Assembly: GCF_010730955.1 (NCBI RefSeq)
Contig: NZ_AP022577.1
Span: 434,001 to 498,000 of the forward strand
Direction: 5' to 3'
DNA length: 64,000 bases
Origin: Mycolicibacterium aubagnense
Lineage (GTDB): Bacteria > Actinomycetota > Actinomycetes > Mycobacteriales > Mycobacteriaceae
The notes below the pieces were generated by a model that was given only the letters and a program-made list of their open reading frames with translations, ran no database searches and was not told the origin of the DNA. Of the stretch, positions 53,833-62,619 are shown piece by piece. The position numbers and the translations under genes were made by a program. Each line of letters begins with the position of its first letter. Position 1 is the first letter of the stretch.

Positions 53833-54141
53833 GTGAACGGAGACAATTTCGACCGTGAAGCCTTCGACTTGGCCACCTTGCTGAATGCCGGCGACCTGAC
53901 GCACACGTCTCGGCAGAGTATGTACGACGTCATCGTCAGCGGCGTGATCGAAGGCTTGATGCGAGATCGCGAATCCGCTGTGCAACTCATCGAGCCCGCC
54001 GCTGGACGAAACGACGAGGATGAATATCGCCGGCGCATCATCACCGTCAGCGGGCGACTGGGTCGTCGAGGTGCGGGCCTAAAACCGCTCCAAGCCGGCC
54101 AATTCGCCGAACGTGACCATCCAGTCCCGAACCATCCATAA
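53833..54141 (+). CDS. Hypothetical protein of the accessory region
   Basis: 102 aa from GTG after GGGTGGAAG. Acidic helical start (NGDNFDREAFDLATLLNAGD, SGVIEGLMRDRESAV) with a basic tail. Divergent from the integrase remnant. The last 30 residues look different in composition, so the 3' end may be frameshifted. Not recognised. Confidence 0.45.
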   Translation: MNGDNFDREAFDLATLLNAGDLTHTSRQSMYDVIVSGVIEGLMRDRESAVQLIEPAAGRNDEDEYRRRIITVSGRLGRRGAGLKPLQAGQFAERDHPVPNHP

Positions 54142-54665
54142 CGTCACGTGACGTATTACTGGCGCGCGGCGGAGCTGGGGGTGTCACGGGCCGCCACTCG
54201 GAATCAGCTGAACTATGAGATCCGGCCCTCTCAATTAGTTCCGGACGGCCGGCGCGAGCCCTGTCAGGGCGCTGTCCGGTTGACCGGATTCGGAGTCCTG
54301 CAGGCGGCTTAAGGGGCAATGCAACTCTCAAGCAGTCGCGGAAAACGGGGCAGACTCTGACCGCAGACATGTTTCCGGGATCACTGTCAAGAAGTCCTGG
54401 ATCGGACAAAGGCGGGCAAACGCCGCAACTAGTCGCTGCACACCAGGCAAGGTTAAACGCCGATAAGGTACATTATGTCAGTTAAACCCACTGCATATTG
54501 CATCAGATGAATCAACGCCTGGCCGCTTGCAGGCCACCACTCCTCCCGTCGTTTTCGGCTTGCGTTGCAACACTTTCCGCCCACCGACCCGACGCTACCG
54601 CTTCGACTCGCCCCATCGGCGCTGTCTTCGATATCTACGCAGCTCAGCAACTGGGTCAGCTAGTG
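54142..54665. other. 524-bp spacer carrying a dispersed repeat
   Basis: No supported gene. AT-richer than the rest. CATCAGATGAATCA at 54501-54514 is one of three related copies (others at 58484 and 63239). Confidence 0.4.
54501..54514 (+). repeat. Dispersed repeat copy 1 (CATCAGATGAATCA)
   Basis: Matches CATCTGATGAATCA at 58484 and CATCTGGTGAATCA at 63239; all in the same orientation and preceded by an AT-rich ACTGCATnTT-like stretch. Confidence 0.5.
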
Positions 54666-55667
54666 CTACTCAGCACTGTTTCCGTTGGACAGTTTCGAGT
54701 CGGCGTCATAGCCCTCAGCCACGGTCTTCAGCCCGACAAGGGTGTCGAGGGGTCCATCTATACGCCCAACAACGCCGAAGCCGCCCTCGGGTGTCTCTGT
54801 GTAGACCAACTGCACCTTTGCGTCGCCAAGAGCGCCTGACCCAGTGGAGAAGTATGTGCCGTCGTACACGCCGTGGCGAAGCCTCACATCAGCGACGATT
54901 CGTTTGGCCTCGAAGGTGACGATGACATTGACCAGCTCTAAAAGAATCTCGCAGCCCGCAGGGTCAAGCCCTTTGACATAGATCTTCTGGCCGTTGAATT
55001 TCGGGTTTGGGTACTCACCCGTGGCGAGGTATTGAAACTTGCCTGTGCCGTATTGCTGCTCACCTTCGCGGTCACTCTCATCCCAAAGCTCTTGGTGAGA
55101 TTGTGTGTGGTGTTTCGTGATCTGCTCTACGAGACCGTGGAACATCCCGACTTGTACGCCATCGCCGGTGAAGATCGGACAAGTTCCGACCATTTCTCGT
55201 CGATCCATTTGGCCATCAAGAGAAACGACTATCTCCGTCTTCTTCACGAGGGTGACCCAGTGGTGGTACTCCGCTTGCGTAGCACTGTTGACGACTTGCC
55301 CGACGAACTCCTTGGTGACTTCACCGGGTGTGATCGTCTTGATGCCGAACTTGGTGGCGCTCTCTAACGCTTCGGCTGTGAACCCCGAAGACGACACAAG
55401 AATCTTGACGTTGGCGCCAAGGCGCTCGAATTTCGTCTTCGCCTGCTCGACCCACAGAACATCCTGCTTTCGCTTCGTATCCCGAGCTTCGATGGCCACG
55501 ATGGTCCGGTGACCCGCGACCGCACCGACGGCGACGATGTCAATCTCGCGCTTCTTTCCCCCGTCGAGGGTCTCGATTTCAACAGATTCGTGGACGATCG
55601 CACCGTCGCTCTTCGCCATGGTCAACAGCGCGATGAGTCTCTGAAATTCGTTAGACCGCTTCGGCAT
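54666..55667 (-). CDS. Restriction endonuclease-like protein (Mrr-type PD-(D/E)XK fold)
   Basis: 333 aa. N-terminal nuclease-like domain: GKKREIDIVAVG (Asp), TIVAIEARDTKRKQ (E-x-R where E/Q-x-K is usual) and VEQAKTKFERLGANVKILVS, then SGFTAEALESATKFGIKTIT, the strand-helix typical of Mrr. The C-terminal 200 residues are an unrecognised beta-rich domain. No methylase is adjacent, so it would act on modified or foreign DNA, or have another role. Lower codon bias than the core genes suggests transfer. Confidence 0.7.
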   Translation of the reverse strand: MPKRSNEFQRLIALLTMAKSDGAIVHESVEIETLDGGKKREIDIVAVGAVAGHRTIVAIEARDTKRKQDVLWVEQAKTKFERLGANVKILVSSSGFTAEALESATKFGIKTITPGEVTKEFVGQVVNSATQAEYHHWVTLVKKTEIVVSLDGQMDRREMVGTCPIFTGDGVQVGMFHGLVEQITKHHTQSHQELWDESDREGEQQYGTGKFQYLATGEYPNPKFNGQKIYVKGLDPAGCEILLELVNVIVTFEAKRIVADVRLRHGVYDGTYFSTGSGALGDAKVQLVYTETPEGGFGVVGRIDGPLDTLVGLKTVAEGYDADSKLSNGNSAE

Positions 55668-55703
55668 CCTGGACCCCGATTCTTCGTCGACGTTGATGCC
55701 ACA

Positions 55704-55737
55704 CTACGTCGACGGTCCGACGTTGGCGTCGACGTAG
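55704..55737. repeat. Stem-loop upstream of the endonuclease-like gene
   Basis: CTACGTCGACG (55704-55714) pairs perfectly with 55727-55737 around a 12-nt loop; GTCGACG recurs nearby. The surrounding spacer 55668-56032 (365 bp) separates divergent genes and contains no gene. Confidence 0.5.
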
Positions 55738-56032
55738 CGGCGTTTATGAGATGTAGTGAGCGGTCGGCCAGGATGGAAATAAGCGGGAGCTTGATCCATT
55801 GCCCGGGCAGCGGGCGCGGCGCCTCCCTTGACCAGATCGTTCTCCCGCTCAAGTCACGGGGGGTTAAACACCTCACCTCCTAGGGCTCCACCCGCGTGTT
55901 CAGTCCTAACCCAGGGGTCGCCGTTCTCCAGGTGGGCTCCGGCCCTCGCCGACGTCCGCCGAGTTGTCGGAACCAACGCCTAGATTTAGATGAGACCCCT
56001 CCCGGCTGTGGGGTCGGAGCTGGAGGTTGCAG

Positions 56033-56518
56033 ATGGATCCCGTGACTCTAATCGTCGCCGCGCTCGCCCTTGGCGCGTCCGACGGCGTCCGCGGCACCGC
56101 GAAGCAGGCGATCGGCGACGCCTACTCCGCGATGAAAAACTTGGTCATAAATCGCTACGCCTCGGTCAGCGCAGACGTCGAGGGTCTGGAGCAGGAGCCG
56201 GAGGAAGAGCTTCGCCGCGCACTGGTTGAGAAGAAGCTCACCCAAGCCAGGGCCGGCGACGACGTTGAGCTGTACGGCCTCGCACAGGCTCTCCTGTCGG
56301 CCGTTGAGGAGCAGGCCCCGGATCTCCCAGCCACCATCGGCGTGGTGATCCGCCGCGCCGCGGTTGGGGGCAACATCGAGGTCGAAGACGTGGCTGTCGA
56401 CGGCGGAACCGGTGTTTCAGCGGAGGACGTTGCAGCTGGCGGCGATCTTCGGATCAGTCGAGTCGCTGCGCGTGCCCCCAAGGCGCCGCCCCACCCTCCC
56501 CAGGCGCGGGAGCAGTAG
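56033..56518 (+). CDS. Actinobacterial effector-associated/adaptor-like protein
   Basis: 161 aa from ATG, 6 nt after GGAGG. The start MDPVTLIVAALALGASDGVR, then a helical region (GTAKQAIGDAYSAMKNLVIN) is like N-terminal domains of actinobacterial proteins that carry amyloid (RHIM-like) motifs and sit in conflict systems. The C-terminal part holds two short repeats, VGGNIEVEDV and AGGDLRISRV, and a Pro-rich tail. An open frame shifted by -1 continues into the next gene. Function not established. Confidence 0.55.
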   Translation: MDPVTLIVAALALGASDGVRGTAKQAIGDAYSAMKNLVINRYASVSADVEGLEQEPEEELRRALVEKKLTQARAGDDVELYGLAQALLSAVEEQAPDLPATIGVVIRRAAVGGNIEVEDVAVDGGTGVSAEDVAAGGDLRISRVAARAPKAPPHPPQAREQ

Positions 56519-56658
56519 AGGATTCGTATGCTTCCGCGCCATCTCTCAGCACCACAAAGAAGAACCTGCTCGTAGGGCGCGACAACAACACCTATTTCTC
56601 TATCGGTGCCACGGAGACTGGGAACAGTGGTGGCCGCATCCGCGCGGTAACCGCCTCC

Positions 56659-57192
56659 GTGAAAGCCGTGCCCATCGGTCAGGGATTGTGGACCGTCACC
56701 GTCACCAACGCCAGTTCTGGTCCGATCACCGACCTCCAAGTCGACGTGTACGGAGTTGACGGAGACGGTAATCGGCTAGATGACGCATGTCACCCGGCGA
56801 AGGGAAAAATCTCGGTGCAGGAACTCTTCCGTGAGACTCTGTCGGGCGGGATGAGCGGAACTCTCGATGCAATCGGCTCCCGCGCTCAGTCGATGCATCC
56901 GCCCGGGATGGTGGCCGGGATGCCAGCGAATCTCGGTGCGTACGGGGGAATGTTCACCGACCACATCTTGACTGTGCCAGGTCTTTCCTCAATTCTTCGG
57001 AATGCGCAGCAGCAGATGGTCGATAAATACCCCCAGGTCATCCCGAGGGACCAGTCTTCCGAAGTGCTGTACAGCGCATCGACGGTGGTTGAGGTGCGCG
57101 TTGATATCCGGTTCGCCGACGACGTCGGTAACCTCTGGCGTCGACGGCACGGTCAGCAACCCGAGCCGGTAATGGAAGGCGAGGACAGCTAG
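56659..57192 (+). CDS. Beta-sandwich protein, 5' part in frame without a start codon
   Basis: 177 aa from GTG 56659: an Ig-like segment (WTVTVTNASSGPITDLQVDV) then a Gly/Met/Pro-rich domain and a basic-acidic end. Protein-like sequence continues upstream in the same frame (LLVGRDNNTYFSIGATETGN at about 56580-56640) but no ATG, GTG or TTG occurs between the stop at 56305 and 56659. Either a frameshift joined it to the upstream gene, or an unusual start (CTG near 56570) is used. The V-G-x-x-N motif resembles amyloid signalling motifs. Confidence 0.55.
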   Translation: MKAVPIGQGLWTVTVTNASSGPITDLQVDVYGVDGDGNRLDDACHPAKGKISVQELFRETLSGGMSGTLDAIGSRAQSMHPPGMVAGMPANLGAYGGMFTDHILTVPGLSSILRNAQQQMVDKYPQVIPRDQSSEVLYSASTVVEVRVDIRFADDVGNLWRRRHGQQPEPVMEGEDS

Positions 57193-57539
57193 TCCGTTGT
57201 CCGTTGGCGTACCGAGCCACCGGTCAAGCGTCTTCGCAATAGCGACGCCTCGCCGCCCTTTGGCGCCGGCAGGCGGGCCCTAGGCCCGGCTGCACGGGCG
57301 GAATATGCAGGGATCGAATATGCAGAGTTACCAGTAGTGAATTGGCTATTCGAATGGGATGCGAATACGTCCACTTCTTCTGATACCTCCAACCTCCCCA
57401 CCGATGCGCGAGCACGTCGGAGTGAAGCGTATTTGGCTATGACGGACCTCGCCAAAGAGACGGACCCGACCCCGCCATCAAACCGCCCGGCTCGGCACCC
57501 CCGAGAGCCGTGCTCGTCGATGCAGCCCCGGCGGCGCGT
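57193..57539. other. 347-bp spacer with a repeat
   Basis: No supported gene. GAATATGCAG is repeated at 57301 and 57316, and AATATGCAGAGTTACCAGTA (57317-57336) recurs with 3 differences at 63205-63224. Confidence 0.4.
57317..57336 (+). repeat. Repeat pair with 63205-63224
   Basis: 17 of 20 bases agree with AATATGGCGGGTTACCAGTA at 63205-63224, and both are preceded by GGCGGAAT. The 63-kb copy runs directly into the CATCTGGTGAATCA repeat. Confidence 0.45.
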
Positions 57540-58382
57540 CTAGCCCACGTGTTCAAGCAGTAGGTTGGCCAGCCGCTCTGGTTGATCGAACTGCACGTAA
57601 GTACGCGCGTCATCGATTATCTCTAGCCGTGCGAAGGGCAATATCTCGGCGAGTCGTTCGGCATCGCGCAGTGGGAAAAATCGGTCACGTGCGCCCCAAG
57701 CGATAAGCGATGGACGAGCAAAACTTCTCAAACCTTCGGCGGCGTTCAGTGTGTGCTTGTTCGAAACTCCTTGCAACACAGCACGCAAATCAGCGCGAAT
57801 ACGCTTATCCCGCAGTGGGGCAAACCATTCCGCGAGTCGGTCATCCGGCAGCGGACGCATAGTCAAAGGCGCGGCGGCGAGCAGAGTCCGCCTAGAAAAC
57901 CTAGACCGCAGAAGCAAGTCAAGCCCGCCGATGAGACCTGGGACGTGTGCTCCGGCCAACTCGATCGGTCGGAACGCCCCCGGCGGGAAGTGTTCAAAGG
58001 CATCACAGTTAGTCAACACCAGCCGACTGACGAGATCTGGGTGGCTGGCGCACAGAATCTGGCACAGCGCGCCACCGGTGTCATTGCCGACAACGGTGAC
58101 GTTGTGCAGCTGAAGTCGCTCGATGAACTCGGCGAGCATGGCGGCAAGCCCCGGCGGTGAGAGATCCGCATTATTCATCGGTGTCTTATGCGCGCCCAAC
58201 GGAAGATCAGGCATGACACAACGCGTCGACTCCTCGACCTTCGGCACCAACTGGCACCACACGCTGCTATTGACGAACATTCCATGCACCAGCAGGAGGC
58301 ATGGGCCGCTACCGCGGTCCTCATAATGCATCACGCCACCAGAAAGCTCGACTTCCGGAATCTGCCAACCTCCCAGCCGCAA
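57540..58382 (-). CDS. Alpha/beta hydrolase lacking the usual catalytic His
   Basis: 280 aa. LLLVHGMFVNSSVW (oxyanion loop), nucleophile elbow VVGNDTGGALCQIL (Asp101), acid in AWGARDRFFP. Where the catalytic His would stand (G-H-x-x-x-x-E-x-P), the sequence is DDARTYVQFDQPE, with Thr. A subgroup of hydrolase-like proteins shares this R-T pattern, so activity is uncertain. Stand-alone gene in the accessory region. Confidence 0.8.
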   Translation of the reverse strand: MRLGGWQIPEVELSGGVMHYEDRGSGPCLLLVHGMFVNSSVWCQLVPKVEESTRCVMPDLPLGAHKTPMNNADLSPPGLAAMLAEFIERLQLHNVTVVGNDTGGALCQILCASHPDLVSRLVLTNCDAFEHFPPGAFRPIELAGAHVPGLIGGLDLLLRSRFSRRTLLAAAPLTMRPLPDDRLAEWFAPLRDKRIRADLRAVLQGVSNKHTLNAAEGLRSFARPSLIAWGARDRFFPLRDAERLAEILPFARLEIIDDARTYVQFDQPERLANLLLEHVG

Positions 58383-58925
58383 TTCTATGCACGCGATGCC
58401 ACGCAGCTCCCCCAGGGTGGGTCAGGCCGAGGTGACTACGACACTTATTGATAAGGCCAATATTCAGTGAACCACGCCATGTTCATCTGATGAATCATGC
58501 GGGCCCAAGTGCGCTTCTCGCGCCGCGCCGTCTCGATATGGCCAAAGCGCCTCGACGCCAACGGCTTACAGGAGCTACATGAAATTGCTGCGCCACCGTT
58601 CCGGTGCGACCGCTGCGGGAAGTTGATCTTCATCGAGAAGCGGCAGCCGATGCGCTGAGCACGCGTTGCCACGACGAGAATCGGAGTTAGCGGGTCGGTG
58701 GCCGCCGCGGGTCGCCAGCGCCGAGTCGCCCGGCTGGTGAGCATTCGGTGCACGCCGGGTAGTGCCGGGGATCTCTGTGACGGCGCGGTCCACGTCACCG
58801 GCGGCCGCTGGGTGGAACCGTTGCCAGCACGGCTCATTGCGTTCACTGCGGGTTACCAGGGGTGGGGCCGTCGTAGATGTCGAATTACCTGCGGTGCAAC
58901 CAGAAACGCGGAAGACTGTCGACAC
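58383..58925. other. 543-bp spacer with dispersed repeat copy 2
   Basis: CATCTGATGAATCA at 58484-58497. A frame open from 58698 joins the next gene but residues before 58926 look non-coding (Arg/Cys-rich). No other gene supported. Confidence 0.4.
58484..58497 (+). repeat. Dispersed repeat copy 2 (CATCTGATGAATCA)
   Basis: One base different from copy 1 (54501) and one from copy 3 (63239). Lies about 100 bp before the start of the hydrolase gene on the other strand. Confidence 0.5.
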
Positions 58926-61241
58926 GTGGCGACAGCACTTTCGAAGATCGAACAGGACTGGTTCGACGAACTTAGACGCAAAGCCGAAGCCGGTGAGTGT
59001 CTCGACCGCGCGCCCAGGGTGGTGGATGATAGGAAATCCGTTGCGTCGTGGCCGGCCGAGCGGATATTCCCCGCCGCAGCCCTGCGAGCAGTGCTGACCG
59101 ACCCCACAATTCAGGTCGACCCGCGTGGGATCCGCATCAGAGGCGTCAGATTCACTGACGTCGTCGACCTTGGACACGTGGACTTCGCCCATCCCCTTCG
59201 CTTCGAAAATTGCGTCCTAGATAAATCCTTAAACCTTGGGTACTCGCGTATTCGTGGGCTCACGCTATCCAACGTCACCGTCTGCGGTGGCCTGCTCGTG
59301 ACAGGGGCAACTATTGACGGCCACCTCGATCTCACAGGAACTGTCCTGGTCGGCACGGCGCTTGTGCCGGCGCTTTGCCTTCGCGGCGCTACCGTCACAA
59401 ACGACGTGTTGGCGCGCCACGGGTTCCGCTCCATCGGCGTAATCGAAGCGCGCGGTGTGGTCATCGGCGGCGATCTGGACCTCACGGGAGCCACTCTCAT
59501 CAGGCCTAAGGGCAAAAGACTTGCAGCGGCTCTGGACGGCGCCCAGATCGCAGGCCATGTGTTCGCCGCTCCCGACGACAAGTATCCGGGGGCGCGCTTT
59601 AGGGGGGCCGTCAGTGCTATCGGGCTGACCGTCGGCCATACGCTCGACCTTGACGGCGCCAAGGTCAGCTGCAGCGATGACCGCAAGGGCTCGAGCAGTT
59701 TCGCGCTAACGCTTGACCTGGCCCATATCAAGTCAAACATGTACGCGGGGAGAGGCTTTACGGTCGTGGGCACGTTCCGCGCTGTGGGCGTCACCGTTGA
59801 CGGGAAGCTCTATTTGGATGGTGCCGCGCTCCACAATCCCCTTGCAGAAGATGATTCGGACAGATGGGCATTGCTCCTCGACGAGGCGAAGGTCGCTGGG
59901 GGCGTGTCCGCCGGGGAAATCGAAGTGGACGACCAGGTCCCATACGCATTCGATTCCAAGGGAATGGTCTCTTTTCGCGGCGCCACCATCGGCCGGGACC
60001 TGGCGATCAACGGTGCCAGGCTCTGGTGCCCGGGCTCTGCGGGCAGAGTAGGCAGGGCTGCCCTGGACATCGCCGGTGCAAATATCACCGGAAGCGTCCT
60101 TGCGGGCGAGGGCGATGAGCCTGCCACGACGCCGAGCCGGATCGACGGCACGTTGCGCGCGGTCGGGGCGACGGTGGGCTCCCGGCTTGATCTCAGCGGA
60201 GCTAGCGTCGTGACTCCGGGAGGAATCGCGCTGAACTTGGAGGCACTGACGGTTTCGCGGCTGGATCTGACACCCAAACACTGTGACGGGTTGGTGAACC
60301 TGGTCAGGGCGCAGGTCGCCGACTTGGTCGTTGGCAAGCGCCCTCCGAGACCAGTTGTGGCGACTGGATGGACTGTCGGCGACATGCGCAGTCCGGAGTC
60401 TTCGGGCGGCTTACGCGAAAATTGGAGGCTCGCATACAGGTGGCTCAACTCGGGGGCGCCGGACGTCAACCGCTCGTGTGCGGAACGCCGATCAGTGCGG
60501 CGGCTGCTGGTGAGGTGGCGGCGGCGTTCTAGGTGGGTGCGCAGGCAAACGGACTGGTTGCGTCAGTATGCTCCCGAAGCGGCATCGCCAAGCTCGCCTG
60601 AAAGAGCCCGATCAGTGCGGATGCTGCTGGTGAGGTGGCGGCGGCTTTCGGGGTGGGTGCGCAGGCACACAGCCTGGTTGCGAAGGAACAAAGCGGTATC
60701 GGTACAGCCCTGGCATGCGCTGGCTGATGTCTACGACCGCATCGGTGATCCCGCCGCCGCTCGGCACTTGCGGTTCGCCGCGGAGAACAAGGTCACCGGC
60801 CAATCACCGTTGGTGCCGCGAATGGCGCGCGGTTTGTATTGCGTTCTCGCAGGCTATGGCTATTATCCTTTGGCGTCTATCGCGAGCATGATCGTTTTTT
60901 TGGCGTTGAGCGTTGGGATTGTGCATGGGTACCGCGCAGATATCGTGCCCGCCACCCAGTCAGGTTCTCAGCACTCGGTAGTTGCTTCTGCGCCGCCGGT
61001 CGTTGCTCCGTCGCAGCCGGAAGCCGCGAAACAGTTTGGGCACAAGAACCCTTGGTTGGAATCGATCACCTACACGGTCGACGATGTACTACCGCCGGCC
61101 GGTCAGCAGAACAGGGACTGGACTATTCCGTCGACTGCCTCGATCTGGCTGGTGCTAGTGCTGCCCGCCATCAAGCTCGCGCTGTGGGGGTCAAGTCCAG
61201 GGACGTGGTGTATGACGTCGTCGTGTGATTCTTCGAGGTAG
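58926..61241 (+). CDS. Beta-helical membrane-associated protein, 3' end replaced by IS
   Basis: 771 aa from GTG 58926 (upstream frame to 58698 is doubtful). Residues about 60-520 are repeats of the form GxLDLxGA (GHLDLTGTVLVGTALVPALC; GDLDLTGATL; SRLDLSGASV), a right-handed beta-helix like proteins often labelled membrane-associated oxidoreductase in actinobacteria. Then a basic region with a duplicated segment (LLVRWRRxSxWVRRxTxWLR, twice) and two membrane helices. An IS entered the last helix at ALWG; the final residues now come from the IS. The lost 3' end lies at 62612-62681. Confidence 0.72.
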   Translation: MATALSKIEQDWFDELRRKAEAGECLDRAPRVVDDRKSVASWPAERIFPAAALRAVLTDPTIQVDPRGIRIRGVRFTDVVDLGHVDFAHPLRFENCVLDKSLNLGYSRIRGLTLSNVTVCGGLLVTGATIDGHLDLTGTVLVGTALVPALCLRGATVTNDVLARHGFRSIGVIEARGVVIGGDLDLTGATLIRPKGKRLAAALDGAQIAGHVFAAPDDKYPGARFRGAVSAIGLTVGHTLDLDGAKVSCSDDRKGSSSFALTLDLAHIKSNMYAGRGFTVVGTFRAVGVTVDGKLYLDGAALHNPLAEDDSDRWALLLDEAKVAGGVSAGEIEVDDQVPYAFDSKGMVSFRGATIGRDLAINGARLWCPGSAGRVGRAALDIAGANITGSVLAGEGDEPATTPSRIDGTLRAVGATVGSRLDLSGASVVTPGGIALNLEALTVSRLDLTPKHCDGLVNLVRAQVADLVVGKRPPRPVVATGWTVGDMRSPESSGGLRENWRLAYRWLNSGAPDVNRSCAERRSVRRLLVRWRRRSRWVRRQTDWLRQYAPEAASPSSPERARSVRMLLVRWRRLSGWVRRHTAWLRRNKAVSVQPWHALADVYDRIGDPAAARHLRFAAENKVTGQSPLVPRMARGLYCVLAGYGYYPLASIASMIVFLALSVGIVHGYRADIVPATQSGSQHSVVASAPPVVAPSQPEAAKQFGHKNPWLESITYTVDDVLPPAGQQNRDWTIPSTASIWLVLVLPAIKLALWGSSPGTWCMTSSCDSSR
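61181..61188 (+). repeat. Target site duplication, left copy (GCTGTGGG)
   Basis: 8 bp repeated at 62612-62619 on the far side of the IS, as expected for IS256-family insertion. Confidence 0.85.
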
Positions 61242-62611
61242 TTGGGTCAGGCGGGCAGTGCCGCGGGGGTAGCCTCCTGTTCGGTTGGGGTGTCGTTGAC
61301 GGTGCGTGATTTGCTCAGAACGTCGAGGCCGAGGTAGCGCCGCGACTCGGCCCATTCGTCGTGTTGTTCGGCCAGCACTGCTCCGACGAGACGGATCAGG
61401 GCCGCGCGGTCGGGGAAGATGCCCACGACGTCGGTGCGCCGGCGGATCTCCTTGTTGAGTCGTTCCTGGGGATTGTTGCTCCAGATCTGGCGCCAGATCT
61501 GCTTGGGGAACGCGGTGAACGCCAGCAGATCCGGCCGCGCCGCTTCGAGGTGATCGGCGACATTGGGCAGCTTGTCGGACAATGCGTCGATGATCCGATC
61601 ATATTGAGCAGCAACGGATTCAGCGTCAGGTTGGTCGAACACCGAGTGCAGCAGGGTGCGCACCCAGGCCACGAACTGGGAGTGACGGACATCAGGTTGG
61701 TCGTGTAGTGGGTTCTGCAGCGCTGCCACGCCGCTCCGGGCAGGGTGGCCCCGATGGCGGCGACCAGCCCGGCGTGGGCGTCGCTGGTGACCAGTTTGAC
61801 CCCGGACAGGCCGCGGGCGGTCAACGACCGCCAGAACGTCAACCAGCCCGCCCCGTCCTCAGCGGTCGTGACATCGATTCCCAGGATCTCGCGGTAGCCC
61901 TCGGCGTTGACCCCGACGGCGATCAGGGCGTGCACGTTGACCACCCGGCCGGCTTCACGCACCTTGAGCACCAGAGCGTCCGCAGCGACGAACGTATACG
62001 GGCCGGCATCGAGCGGCCGGGTCCGGAACGCCTCCACGGCGGCGTCGAGTTCCTTGGCCATCACCGACACCTGCGACTTCGACAACGACGTGATGCCCAG
62101 GGTCTCGACCAGCTTGTCCATCCGCCGCGTCGAGACACCAAGCAGGTAACACGTCGCCACCACCGTGGTCAGGGCCCGCTCGGCGCGTTTACGGCGCTCC
62201 AGCAGCCAGTCCGGGAAGTAGGATCCTTGCCGCAGCTTCGGGATCGCAAGATCCAAAGTCCCTGCACGGGTGTCGAATTGACGGTGTCGGTAGCCGTTGC
62301 GGGAATTGGTGCGCTCAGCCGAGCGTTCGCCGTAGCCGGCACCGCATAGGGCGTCGGCTTCGGCGCCCATCAGGTGTGGATGAACGTGGCCAGCAGCTCG
62401 CGCAGCACGTCGGGATGGGCAGTGGTGAGTCGTTCGGCCAGCACAGTGGGCAGATCGATATTGTGGGCAGTGGTCATCGCGTCGATTCCTTTGCTCGAGT
62501 GACTTTGGACGGTCTCTCGAAGAATCACGCGATGACCTTCAATCACTCGGCTACGACACGCCGGTACCGCTGATCAGGTCCGACTCGTACACCACCTTGA
62601 TGGACGCAACC
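61189..62611 (-). mobile_element. IS256-family insertion sequence, IS1081-like (1423 bp)
   Basis: Terminal inverted repeats at 61189-61215 and 62585-62611 agree at 19 of 27 positions, both starting GGT and sharing GTCCA and GTGGTGTA. Flanked by the 8-bp duplication GCTGTGGG. It encodes one transposase on the minus strand that closely follows the mycobacterial IS1081 sequence but is broken by two frameshifts. Inserted in the 3' end of the beta-helical protein gene. Confidence 0.92.
61247..62477 (-). pseudogene. IS256-family (IS1081-like) transposase with two frameshifts
   Basis: Starts at ATG 62477 (MTTAHNIDLPTVLAERL). A missing base near 62372 makes FIHT run into TGA instead of FIHTLMGAEAD; a second missing base near 61668 breaks SSWP from WVRTLLHSVFDQPDAE. 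Joined frames give about 410 residues with the whole DDE set: VAADALVLK, LVTSDAHAG, and Glu in ERLNKEIRRRTDV. Needs two corrections to be active, so the element is presumably immobile on its own. Confidence 0.9.
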
Positions 62612-62619
62612 GCTGTGGG
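62612..62619 (+). repeat. Target site duplication, right copy (GCTGTGGG)
   Basis: Pairs with 61181-61188. Confidence 0.85.

Noticed and set aside
58698..58925. N-terminal extension of the beta-helical protein
   Set aside because: Residues are Arg/Cys/Gly-rich and unlike the following domain; GTG 58926 begins the family-like part.
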